From Streptomyces cacaoi (lineage in GTDB: Bacteria; Actinomycetota; Actinomycetes; Streptomycetales; Streptomycetaceae), in assembly GCF_006539165.1 (NCBI RefSeq), contig NZ_BJMM01000034.1, positions 1 to 64,000 of the forward strand: a DNA stretch of 64,000 bases. Direction: 5' to 3'. Made by a program: the position numbers and the translations under genes. The notes under the pieces were generated by a model. The model did no database searches, had not been told where the DNA came from, and saw only the letters and a list, made by a program, of their open reading frames with translations. The stretch's first letter is position 1, and each line of letters opens with the position of its first letter. Positions 16,542 through 24,756 of the stretch are shown here, in pieces.

Positions 16542-16973
16542 TCAGCTCGTGGGACGGGGGGAGGGGAGACGGGCGGGCAGGAGCGCGAAGGCCTCGACCT
16601 CCATCAGCAGCTCGGGGCGTACCAGGCCGGCGACCTGGACGGCGCTGCACGCGGGCGGCCGGGCGGGGTCGATGCAGGTGTCACGGGCCGCGCGCAGGGC
16701 GGGCATGACCGACAGATCGGTGACGAAGAACGTGAACTTCACCACGTCGGCGAAGCCCGCCCCGGCCTCTTCCAGACAGCGCCGCAGGTTGTCGAACACC
16801 TGCCGTGCCTGGGCGTCGGGATCGCCCGCACCGACGACCTCGCCCGCGGCGTCGAGCGCGACCTGCCCCGAGACGGCCACGAACCGCCCCTCGCCCCGGA
16901 CGACATGGCTGTAGCCCCTGTCCGGGGCGGGGGCGAGTCCCTCGGGCGCGATGACATGCGTGAGTTCGGACAT
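16542..16973 (-). CDS. RidA family protein (YjgF/YER057c/UK114)
   Basis: A 143-residue homotrimer-type protein that, in studied members, hydrolyses reactive enamine/imine intermediates from PLP enzymes. Typical features are SGQVALDAAGEVVGAGDPDAQARQVFDNLRRCLEEAGAGFADVVKFTFFVTDL and the C-terminal RPPACSAVQVAGLVRPELLMEVEAFAL with the conserved Arg. The N-terminus and length fit. Its start (16973) is separated by about 90 bases from the 3' end of the radical SAM gene on the same strand. Confidence 0.88.
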   Translation of the reverse strand: MSELTHVIAPEGLAPAPDRGYSHVVRGEGRFVAVSGQVALDAAGEVVGAGDPDAQARQVFDNLRRCLEEAGAGFADVVKFTFFVTDLSVMPALRAARDTCIDPARPPACSAVQVAGLVRPELLMEVEAFALLPARLPSPRPTS

Positions 16974-17059
16974 GTGTCCATGATCGCAGGCGGCGGACCG
17001 CTGCTCGGAAAGGAATTCCCGCGGGGCGGAGCCCGGACGGGATCGCTGAGGGGCGTCAC

Positions 17060-18145
17060 TCACAGCAGCGTCAACTGCGTGGCGCAGGGGTGCTGTTCCT
17101 GTCCCGGCTCGTCCTCCGCCTCGCCGTCGTCGTGCACGGAGAGCGGGGGCCGGGCGGCGGGCCCGGCGCGGCGGGCGGCCCCGGGGGCGGCCGGTCCCAG
17201 CCCGTACTCGGCGGCCAGCTCGTGCACCTGGCGGGTGATGCGCCGCTGGTACCAGCGGGGCGCGTACGCGCCGTCGGCATACAGCGCCTGGTAGTGCCGC
17301 ACGAGGTGCGGGTGGTGGAGGGAGAGCCAGCGTGCGAACCACTCCCGCGCGCCGGGGCGCAGATGCAGCGCGAGCGGGGTCACGGAGGTGGCACCGGCGG
17401 CGGCGATGGCCCGCACCGTCTCGCGCAGCTGTGCCGGGGAATCGCTGAGGAACGGGATGACCGGTGCCATCAGCACCCCGCACGGGATGCCGTGGTCGGC
17501 CAGGGTGCGCACCACGTCCAGGCGTCGTTGGGGCGCGGGTGTGCCCGGCTCGACGGTGCGCCACAGCTGTTCGTCGGTGAAGCCGACGGAGACCGAGATC
17601 CCGATGTCGGTGACGGCCGCCGCCGAGCGCAGCAGATCGAGATCGCGCAGGATGAGCGTGCCCTTGGTGAGCACCGAGAACGGGTTCGCGTGGTCGCGCA
17701 GCGCGGTGAGGATGCCACGCATCAACCCGTATCGACCTTCCGCACGCTGGTAGCAATCGACGTTCGTGCCCATGGCGATGTGCTGGCCGCGCCAGCGCGG
17801 TGCGCTGAGTTCCTTGCGGAGCAGCTCGGGCGCGTTGACCTTCACGACGATCTGGGAGTCGAAGCCCTCGCCGGTGTCCAGGTCGAGATAGCTGTGGGTG
17901 CGGCGGGCGAAGCAGTACACACAGGCGTGGGAGCAGCCCCGGTAGGGGTTCACGGTCCATTCGAACGGCATGCGTGAGGCCCCGGGCACCTTGTTGATCA
18001 AGGAGCGGGCCCGTACCTCGTGGAAGGTCATCCCGCGGAATCCGGGGGTTTCGAACGTCCTGGTGACGGCGGAGGCGCCGAAGAGTGCGCGGGTCGTCCC
18101 CGGCTTCTCGTCTCCCGGGGTCTCGCTCAGATCGTCCCAGCGCAT
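17060..18145 (-). CDS. radical SAM protein, Rv2578c / spore-photoproduct-lyase-like
   Basis: A 361-residue radical SAM enzyme with the 4Fe-4S triad CSHACVYC (Cys71, 75, 78), preceded by NPYRGC as in the Rv2578c/SplB-like group. GTNVDCYQRAE and SVLTKGTLILRDLDLL are further family features. ATG 18145 has GGAGG with a 6-base spacer and is clearly better than the in-frame ATG at 18217. The reaction is not known. A LexA-like box lies about 70 bases upstream, which suggests a DNA-damage role (inference). The Asp/Glu-rich tail after residue 330 is disordered. Confidence 0.88.
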   Translation of the reverse strand: MRWDDLSETPGDEKPGTTRALFGASAVTRTFETPGFRGMTFHEVRARSLINKVPGASRMPFEWTVNPYRGCSHACVYCFARRTHSYLDLDTGEGFDSQIVVKVNAPELLRKELSAPRWRGQHIAMGTNVDCYQRAEGRYGLMRGILTALRDHANPFSVLTKGTLILRDLDLLRSAAAVTDIGISVSVGFTDEQLWRTVEPGTPAPQRRLDVVRTLADHGIPCGVLMAPVIPFLSDSPAQLRETVRAIAAAGATSVTPLALHLRPGAREWFARWLSLHHPHLVRHYQALYADGAYAPRWYQRRITRQVHELAAEYGLGPAAPGAARRAGPAARPPLSVHDDGEAEDEPGQEQHPCATQLTLL

Positions 18146-18211
18146 GTGCGGCCTCCTCGGTGGTGGTGTCGCTTCCCTGCGGCGGCACTGTCGCTCTTTC
18201 GCACAAGAATA

Positions 18212-18223
18212 GAACAACTGTTC
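18212..18223 (-). promoter_or_regulatory. LexA/SOS-like box in the radical SAM promoter
   Basis: GAACAACTGTTC is a GAACA-N2-TGTTC dyad, matching the Gram-positive LexA consensus GAAC-N4-GTTC. It lies in an unusually AT-rich patch, next to a TTGACA hexamer on the minus strand (18239-18234) and about 67 bases ahead of the radical SAM start codon, so it would overlap the promoter core. Confidence 0.6.
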
Positions 18224-18344
18224 CCATGGCTTGTGTCAAGCCGGATTTTGGCGGCCGACGCGAGGGTGGTTGGCTGGTCACCGCGTACCGAGTGACCGGT
18301 GGGCGGCCCTGCGGGCGCCCAGCACATCCAGTTCAGGAGGAGTC

Positions 18345-18800
18345 ATGGCGCAGGTCGAAGCGACCACACAGCGGGAGATCACGGCCGGTCCCGACGACGT
18401 GTTCGACGCGCTCGCCGACTACAAGAACGTCCGCCCCACGCTGCTGCCCGAGCACTTCAGCGAGTACGAGGTGCGCGAGGGCGGCGACGGCGAGGGCACC
18501 CTCGTGCACTGGAAGCTCCAGGCCACCAGCAAGCGCATCCGGGACTGCCTGCTGGAGGTGACCGAGCCCACCGAGGGCGAGCTGGTCGAGAAGGACCGCA
18601 ACTCGACCATGCTCACCACCTGGCGTGTGACGCCCGGCAGCGCCGAGGGCACCGCACGCGTCACCGTGACCACCACCTGGAGCGGCGCCACCGGCATCGG
18701 CGGCTTCTTCGAGCGCACCTTCGCGCCCAAGGGGCTCGCCCGGATCTACGACGAGGTGCTGGCCCGGCTGGCCCGGCACATGGAGCAGTCGGCGAAGTAA
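18345..18800 (+). CDS. SRPBCC (START-like/polyketide cyclase-like) family protein
   Basis: A 151-residue helix-grip protein: N-terminal strand VEATTQREITAGPDDVFDALADYKNVRPTLLP, central strands around LVHWKLQATSKRIRDCLLEVTEP and a long C-terminal helix (GLARIYDEVLARLARHMEQS). Such proteins bind hydrophobic ligands or act as cyclases; no function can be assigned here. ATG 18345 is preceded by AGGAGGAG with excellent spacing. Single-gene unit, TAA stop. Confidence 0.85.
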   Translation: MAQVEATTQREITAGPDDVFDALADYKNVRPTLLPEHFSEYEVREGGDGEGTLVHWKLQATSKRIRDCLLEVTEPTEGELVEKDRNSTMLTTWRVTPGSAEGTARVTVTTTWSGATGIGGFFERTFAPKGLARIYDEVLARLARHMEQSAK

Positions 18801-18807
18801 CCGCGCC

Positions 18808-18905
18808 GCCGTACTGCTGCACTGCTGCTACTGCTGCGACGCGTACTGCCGCGCTGCTGCACCGCTGTACTGCTGCACGGCTGTGCTGCGGCGCCGCCGT
18901 GCCGT
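18808..18905. repeat. imperfect CTG/TACTGCTGCAC tract
   Basis: About 100 bases after the SRPBCC gene are dominated by imperfect CTG triplets and TACTGCTGCAC-like units. No credible gene is seen in the 18801-19166 gap; the remainder should contain the promoter of the MFS gene. Confidence 0.6.
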
Positions 18906-19166
18906 CGCACCGCCCCGGCGCGGACCTCACCGGTTCGGGTGGTTTCCCGCCGGGGTGCCGTATGCGCCCGCCGTGCTCCCCGCCCCGGTGAAACCCCTGC
19001 TCGGCCGCCCGACAGGGGCTGGGGGCAACGGAGTTGAGGCCCTGCTGTGGCCCTTTGTGTGCCCTTCCCGCAGTTGAACGCTCTTGTCGTGCGATGCGAG
19101 AAATACTCCCTCGACATCAGCGGCAACGCCTCCGGACGGCAGCGGGGGTCCCGCGGAGCGACGGCG

Positions 19167-22100
19167 ATGGGGAGTGCGATGGGCGGGTCCGGCGGGGCCA
19201 TTCTCGACAGCAGGGACGAACACCGCCCCGGGCCGCCCGGCCGGGCCGGGGCGGAACCGGCCGGAGATGACGGCGCAGCTCCGGAGCGCCAACCGGCGCC
19301 CGGCGCGGCGCTGTTGACGGGCGGAGCGGAGGAGACGGCGGGCGGGCCGGGGCTGCGCCCCGTGGCCGTCGACGTCAGTGTCGAGTTCCCCGGGACGGGC
19401 GGCGAGCACGCTCCTGCCCTCGGCACGCTGCCGGCGCCCGGCACTCCGAACCACCCGCCGAACCATCCGCCCTTCACGATCCCGTCCCAGGGGGCCGCTC
19501 CCCACCCGGAGACCTTTCCCCACCCGGAGGCCGCGCCTTTCGCGCAGGCCGCCGGGCCCGTGCATGCACCCGCGTCCCCGCAGGCCCCCGGGCCCGCTCC
19601 GGCTCCTGCGTCCCCGCGGGACCCCGCGTCAGCGGAGAGCGCGCGTCCCCGCGCGGCGGATCCGCTGAAGGCGCTCCCCGGGAAGGCGGATCCGGGCGCC
19701 TCGGCGCAGGGGCTGCCGGTGCGGGGCGCCGTCGGCGCGGACACAGCGGCCGGTGCGGAACCGGGAGCGGCACACGGCGGATCCACCGCACCCGGAGGGA
19801 ACGCCGGTCGGAAGGAACCGGGCACCGCGCAGCCGAGGCCGGACGCCGGACGGAAGAAAGCGGGCACCCAGCAGCAGAAGGCGGACACCGCGGACGCCGG
19901 GGCGGCGCTCGGCCCCCGGCGGCTGCGCGTCGTCCTCGCCGTGCTGACGCTGTCGCTGCTCCTGGCCGGGCTCGAACAGACCGTCGCGGCCACCGCGTTG
20001 CCGAAGATCGTCGGGGACCTCGACGGTTTCCGCCAGATGTCCTGGGTGGTCACCGCCTACCTGCTGACCTCCACCGTCGTGCTCCCGGTGCACGGCAAGC
20101 TCGGCGACCTGTTCGGACGCAAGGGGCTCTTCCTCCTCGCCCTCGGGGTGTTCACCGTCGGCTCGGCGCTCGCCGGTGCGGCGGGCTCCATGGAGGAACT
20201 GATCGTCCACCGCTGCATCCAGGGCGTGGGCGCGGGCGGCCTCCTGATCGGCGTCCAGGCGATCGTCGCGGACGTCGTGCCCGCGCGGGAACGCGGCCGG
20301 TACAGCTGGCTGATCGGTGCCTCGTTCGGTCTCGCCTCGGTCGCGGGGCCGCTGCTGGGCGGCTGGTTGACCGACGCACACTCCTGGCGCTGGTGCTTCT
20401 GGCTCGCCGTGCCGGTGGGGCTGCTCGCCTTCGTCGTGTCCGCGGTGGCGCTGAAGCTGCCGCGCCCCCGTGTGCGCCCCCGGCTGGACGTCCCCGGTGC
20501 GCTGCTGATGGGCGCGCTGTCCACCTGCCTCGTCCTGCTGTGCTGTTGGGGCGGGACGACCTACGCCTGGGACAGCCGGATCGTCCTCGGGCTGGCCGGG
20601 GGCGCCGTGCTCAGCGGTGGGCTGTTCCTCGTCGTCCAGCGCTTCGCACCCGAACCGGTGCTTCCGCCACGGCTGTTCCGCGATTCCGTCTTCACCGTCT
20701 CCGGCCTGGTCGGCGCGGCCCTCGGTGTCGCGCTCCACGGCGCCGCCGGCCATCTGCCGAGTTTCCTCCGGATGGTCGAGGGGACGAGCGCCACCGACTC
20801 CGGGCTGCTGATGCTGCCGCTGATGAGCGGGGTCGTGGTGGCCTCCGTGCTCGCCGGGCAGCTCATCTCCCGCACCGGCCACCACCGGACCTTCCCGGTC
20901 ATCGGCTGCGCCCTCTCGGCGGAGGGCATGTGGCTGCTGTCCCAGCTCGACGCCGACACCTCCCGCGCCGTCTTCGGCATCTGGTCGGCGATCCTCGGGC
21001 TCGGCATCGGTTTCGTGCTGCCGGTGCTCGTCCTGGCCGTCCGGAACTCGGTGCGCGCCGCCGATCCGGGTGCCGCCACCGGCGCCGACAACTGTTTCCG
21101 GCGGATCGGCGGCAGCATCGGAGCCGCCCTGTTCGGCATGCTGCTCGCCCACCGGCTCGCCGAGGCGCTCGTACGGGAACTGCCCGGCGGGGGCGACAAG
21201 CTGTCCGATCCGGGCTCCCTCCTCTCGCAGCTGGTGCGCGCGCTGCCCGCGCCGTTGCGGGACGGCTCCCTCCAGGCGTACGCGGACGCGATGCCGCGCG
21301 TCTTCCTCCACCTCGTGCCGGTGCTCCTGCTCGGGCTGGCGCTGGCCTTCTTCCTCAAGGAGAAACCCCTCGTGTCGCACTCCACCCCGGTGCCGCCCGC
21401 CCGCACCGCGGACACGGCCGCAACCGCCGAGGCGGCCGGTCCGACGGCGAACGGCAAGGACCCCGGCTCCCACGTCCGGCCGGTGCCGGCCCCGGCGCCG
21501 CACACCGCGGGTGTCCCGGTGTGCGGCACGGTGCGGCACCACGACGGCAGCACCGTGCCGCGCGCGGCGCTCACCCTCGTCGACACGTCGGGCCGGCAGA
21601 TCGGCCGGGGCGCCACGGGCGACGACGGACGGTACGCCCTGAGCACCCCGGGCGAGGGCTCGTATGTGCTGATCGCGGCGGCCGGGGGCCACCAGCCGCG
21701 CGCGGTGAGCGTGACGGTGGGGGAGCGCCCCGTCGACCTGGACGTGGTGCTCGGCGGCGCGGGCCGGCTCGCGGGCAGCGTGCTGACGGCGGACGGCAAC
21801 CCCGTCCGGGACGCCGTCGTCACCCTGACCGATGTCCGTGGCGAGGTCGTCGCCACCACGCGCAGCGGGCGCGAGGGCGGCTACGTCATCACCGAACTCG
21901 TCGCGGGGGAGTACACGCTGGCCGCGAGCGCCCCCGTCTACCGTCCGGCGGCGCTGCCGGTCTCCGTCCAGGCGTCCCGCGAGACGCGTCAGGACATCGA
22001 GCTGGCGGGCGGTGCCGTGCTGCGCGGCACGGTGCGGGCCGGTGGCGGCCGTCCGGTCGAGGACGCGCGGGTGACGCTGCTGGACGCGGCGGGGAACGTC

Positions 22101-22265
22101 GTCGACACCGCGACCACGGGGGCGGACGGCGTCTTCCGGTTCGTCGACCTCGCGTCCGGTGAGTACACCGTCGTCGCCGCGGGCTATCCGCCGGTCGCCA
22201 CCGTCCTGCGGATCGCCGGGGGCGGGCGCACCGAGCGCGATCTCCAACTGGGCCACGAGGACTGA
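19167..22265 (+). CDS. MFS drug exporter (EmrB/QacA type) with C-terminal carboxypeptidase-regulatory-like repeats
   Basis: About 1032 residues in three parts. Residues 1-250 are a Pro/Ala/Gly-rich, low-complexity, presumably disordered cytoplasmic head. Residues 250-730 form a 14-helix DHA2 exporter (LLLAGLEQTVAATALPKIVGDL, GKLGDLFGRKGLFL, RCIQGVGAGGLL, ASVAGPLLGGWLTD). Residues 780-1032 hold three tandem beta-sandwich domains of the carboxypeptidase-regulatory-like kind, each with a G-x-V-x(3)-DG-x-PV...G-x-Y...GEYTL pattern. The start is uncertain: ATG 19167 or 19179 are preferred because codon bias is poor before about 19110; GTG 19047 is possible. Substrate unknown. Confidence 0.85.
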   Translation: MGSAMGGSGGAILDSRDEHRPGPPGRAGAEPAGDDGAAPERQPAPGAALLTGGAEETAGGPGLRPVAVDVSVEFPGTGGEHAPALGTLPAPGTPNHPPNHPPFTIPSQGAAPHPETFPHPEAAPFAQAAGPVHAPASPQAPGPAPAPASPRDPASAESARPRAADPLKALPGKADPGASAQGLPVRGAVGADTAAGAEPGAAHGGSTAPGGNAGRKEPGTAQPRPDAGRKKAGTQQQKADTADAGAALGPRRLRVVLAVLTLSLLLAGLEQTVAATALPKIVGDLDGFRQMSWVVTAYLLTSTVVLPVHGKLGDLFGRKGLFLLALGVFTVGSALAGAAGSMEELIVHRCIQGVGAGGLLIGVQAIVADVVPARERGRYSWLIGASFGLASVAGPLLGGWLTDAHSWRWCFWLAVPVGLLAFVVSAVALKLPRPRVRPRLDVPGALLMGALSTCLVLLCCWGGTTYAWDSRIVLGLAGGAVLSGGLFLVVQRFAPEPVLPPRLFRDSVFTVSGLVGAALGVALHGAAGHLPSFLRMVEGTSATDSGLLMLPLMSGVVVASVLAGQLISRTGHHRTFPVIGCALSAEGMWLLSQLDADTSRAVFGIWSAILGLGIGFVLPVLVLAVRNSVRAADPGAATGADNCFRRIGGSIGAALFGMLLAHRLAEALVRELPGGGDKLSDPGSLLSQLVRALPAPLRDGSLQAYADAMPRVFLHLVPVLLLGLALAFFLKEKPLVSHSTPVPPARTADTAATAEAAGPTANGKDPGSHVRPVPAPAPHTAGVPVCGTVRHHDGSTVPRAALTLVDTSGRQIGRGATGDDGRYALSTPGEGSYVLIAAAGGHQPRAVSVTVGERPVDLDVVLGGAGRLAGSVLTADGNPVRDAVVTLTDVRGEVVATTRSGREGGYVITELVAGEYTLAASAPVYRPAALPVSVQASRETRQDIELAGGAVLRGTVRAGGGRPVEDARVTLLDAAGNVVDTATTGADGVFRFVDLASGEYTVVAAGYPPVATVLRIAGGGRTERDLQLGHED

Positions 22266-22399
22266 CGCAGCCCGGCACCGGCGCGTCCGGCGCGGCCGGG
22301 TTCCCCGCACCACAACCGGCGGTATTCGCAGGTCAGAGCGGGTGTCCCGGCCGTTGCTCGGCCGCGCGGGTGGTGTGCCACGGGCCCCGCCGACGGGAG

Positions 22400-22408
22400 T
22401 TATCCACA
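22400..22408 (+). promoter_or_regulatory. isolated DnaA-box-like sequence TTATCCACA
   Basis: TTATCCACA, a perfect match to the strong DnaA box, lies in the 183-base gap upstream of dppA. Only one copy is seen, so it is no origin; it could be a DnaA-titration or regulatory site, or chance. Confidence 0.35.
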
Positions 22409-22448
22409 GGGGTGTCGTGGTCCTGGGCGACCGCGTAACGTTCCGCGC

Positions 22449-23282
22449 ATGAAGATCCTCATCAGCGCCGACATGGAGGGCGCAACCGGAGTCACCTGGC
22501 CCGCCGATGTGCTGCCCGGTACCCCTCAGTGGGAGCGCTGCCGGTCGCTGTTCACCTCGGATGTGGACGCCGCTGTCCGAGGCTTCTTCGAGGGCGGCGC
22601 CGACGAGGTGCTCATCAACGAGGCGCACTGGACGATGCGCAATCTCCTGCTGGAGAAGCTCGACGCGCGCGCCGAAATGCTGACGGGCCGTCACAAGTCC
22701 CTGTCCATGGTCGAGGGCGTCCAGCACGGCGATGTCGACGGCGTCGCCTTCGTCGGCTACCACACGGGGGCCGGCAGCGAGGGCGTCCTCGCGCACACCT
22801 ACCTCGCCAACTCCCTCACCGGCGTGTGGGCCGACGGCGTCCGGGCCTCCGAGGGCCTCCTCAACAGCCTCGTCACCGCGGAGTTCGGCGTCCCCGTCGT
22901 CCTGGTCACGGGCGACGACCGCACCGTCGAGGACGCCAAGGGGTACGCGCCGGAGGCCGAAGGCGTCGCCGTGAAGGACCACGTCTCGCGGTACGCCGCC
23001 GTGTGCCGCCCCCCGGCCAGGACGGCCGCCGAGATCACCACCGCCGCCCGGCGGGCCGTGGTGCACGCCGGCCGCCGCACACCCCCGGAGCCCCGACCGC
23101 ACACCATCGAGATCGAGTTCGACGCCGAACACCTCTCCGGAGCCGCCACCGTCGTGCCCGGCGTCGAGCGCACCGGGGAGCGCCGTGTGGCGTACACCTC
23201 GCCCTCGGCCTACGAGGCCATCCGCTGCTTCAAGGCCGTCACCACCGTCGTCTCGTCAGCCGTGGAGGAGCAATATGGCTGA
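22449..23282 (+). CDS. dppA: M55 family D-aminopeptidase (DppA-like)
   Basis: Zinc D-aminopeptidase of 277 residues. The N-terminus KILISADMEGATGV places the metal ligands at Asp8 and Glu10, His60 sits in NEAHW, His105 in GYHTGAG, a candidate nucleophile His116 in LAHTY, and Glu135 in RASEG, close to their positions in Bacillus DppA. It trims D-amino acids from short peptides, such as cell-wall fragments. First gene of a four-gene operon; its stop overlaps the M20 peptidase start by eight bases. Confidence 0.93.
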   Translation: MKILISADMEGATGVTWPADVLPGTPQWERCRSLFTSDVDAAVRGFFEGGADEVLINEAHWTMRNLLLEKLDARAEMLTGRHKSLSMVEGVQHGDVDGVAFVGYHTGAGSEGVLAHTYLANSLTGVWADGVRASEGLLNSLVTAEFGVPVVLVTGDDRTVEDAKGYAPEAEGVAVKDHVSRYAAVCRPPARTAAEITTAARRAVVHAGRRTPPEPRPHTIEIEFDAEHLSGAATVVPGVERTGERRVAYTSPSAYEAIRCFKAVTTVVSSAVEEQYG

Positions 23283-24756
23283 GCGTCAGCAGGGCCGCCC
23301 GCCCCGAGCCCCCGCCGCCCCCTCGTCCGCCTCCGCGCCGGCGCCCGGCGGCTCCCCGGCGGGAGAGCATCTGGACGAGCAGGTCTTCGAGGAGGTCGTC
23401 ACCGCCACCTCGGAGCTGATCCGTATCGACACCACGAACAGGGGCGGCGGGGACGGCGACGAGCGGCGTGCCGCCGAGTACATCGCCTCGGGGCTCGCCT
23501 CCGCCGGGCTCGAACCCACCCTGCTGGAGAAGGCACGCGGCCGTACCAACGTCGTCGCCCGGATCGAGGGCACGAACTCCTCGGCGCCGGCGCTGCTCGT
23601 GCACGGGCATCTGGACGTGGTACCGGCGCAGGCAGCCGACTGGAGCGTGCACCCCTTCTCCGGCGAGGTGCGCGACGGCGTCGTCTGGGGCCGCGGCGCC
23701 ATCGACATGAAGGACGCCGACGCCATGGTGCTCTCCCTCGTCCGCGCCTGGGCCCGTGCCGGGGTCCGGCCGCCCCGGGACATCGTGCTCGCCTTCACCG
23801 CCGACGAGGAGGACAGCGCCGAGTTCGGCTCCGACCATCTCGTCCGCGAGCACGCCGATCTGTTCGAGGGCTGCACCGAAGGCATCAGCGAATCCGGCGC
23901 GTTCACCTTCCACCCGGGCGACGGCCGCCGCATCTACCCGGTGGCGGCCGGCGAACGCGGTACCGCCTGGCTGCGGCTGACCGCGCGGGGCCGGGCCGGC
24001 CACGGCTCGAAGGTCAACCGGGACAACGCGGTCAGCCGGCTCGCCTCCGCCGTGCACCGCATCGGCGAGCACCGCTGGCCGGTCCGTCTCACCCCCACCG
24101 TGCACGCGGCGCTCACCCGCCTCGCCGAGCTGTACGGCCACACCCCACCCGCGCGGGACGCCTCCGACGAGGAGATCGACGCCCTGCTGGCGAGGATCGG
24201 CCCGGCGGCCGCGCTCGTGGAGCCCACCGTGCGCAACAGCGCCAACCCCACGGTCCTGGAAGCCGGTTACAAGGTCAACGTCATCCCCGGCACCGCCGCG
24301 GCCCAGGTCGACGGGCGCATGGTGCCCGGCGGGGAGGAGGAGTTCCACACCACCCTGGACTCCCTGACGGGTCCCGAGGTGCACTGGGAGTTCCAGCACC
24401 GCGAGGTCCCGCTCGAAGCGCCCGTCGACGCACCGCTGTTCGCCGCCATGCAGGAGGCACTCGAACACCACGACCCCGGCGCCCATGTCGTCCCCTACTG
24501 CATGTCGGGCGGCACGGACGCCAAGCAGTTCTCCCGGCTCGGCATCACCGGGTACGGCTTCACCCCGCTCAAGCTGCCCGAGGGCTTCGACTACCAGGCC
24601 CTGTTCCACGGCGTCGACGAACGGGTCCCCGTCGAGGCACTGCACTTCGGGGTCCGCGTGCTCGACCGGGTGCTGCTCGCCGGTACGTCCCCCACGGCAT
24701 CCGCGGCCCCGGGTGCCGGCGCCGCTTCCACCCCGGCAGGAGGCCGATCCGTATGA
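23275..24756 (+). CDS. M20/M25/M40 family metallopeptidase
   Basis: Di-zinc amidohydrolase/exopeptidase of 493 residues. After a disordered 35-residue head come the metal and catalytic motifs: VHGHLDVVP near 112, RGAIDMKDADAM near 142, FTADEEDSAEFG near 180, and the lid/dimerisation segment with AGHGSKVNRDNAV near 245. The C-terminal metal His is in ALFHGVDERVP near 445. ATG 23275 is preceded by GGAGGAG. Likely a dipeptidase or deacylase acting with DppA; the substrate is not predictable. Confidence 0.9.
   Translation: MAERQQGRPPRAPAAPSSASAPAPGGSPAGEHLDEQVFEEVVTATSELIRIDTTNRGGGDGDERRAAEYIASGLASAGLEPTLLEKARGRTNVVARIEGTNSSAPALLVHGHLDVVPAQAADWSVHPFSGEVRDGVVWGRGAIDMKDADAMVLSLVRAWARAGVRPPRDIVLAFTADEEDSAEFGSDHLVREHADLFEGCTEGISESGAFTFHPGDGRRIYPVAAGERGTAWLRLTARGRAGHGSKVNRDNAVSRLASAVHRIGEHRWPVRLTPTVHAALTRLAELYGHTPPARDASDEEIDALLARIGPAAALVEPTVRNSANPTVLEAGYKVNVIPGTAAAQVDGRMVPGGEEEFHTTLDSLTGPEVHWEFQHREVPLEAPVDAPLFAAMQEALEHHDPGAHVVPYCMSGGTDAKQFSRLGITGYGFTPLKLPEGFDYQALFHGVDERVPVEALHFGVRVLDRVLLAGTSPTASAAPGAGAASTPAGGRSV

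Noticed and set aside
19629..23132. A 1167-codon minus-strand open frame opposite the MFS and dppA genes
   Set aside because: Low-complexity Arg/Gly/Asp composition typical of GC-rich antisense frames; the plus-strand genes have strong motifs.
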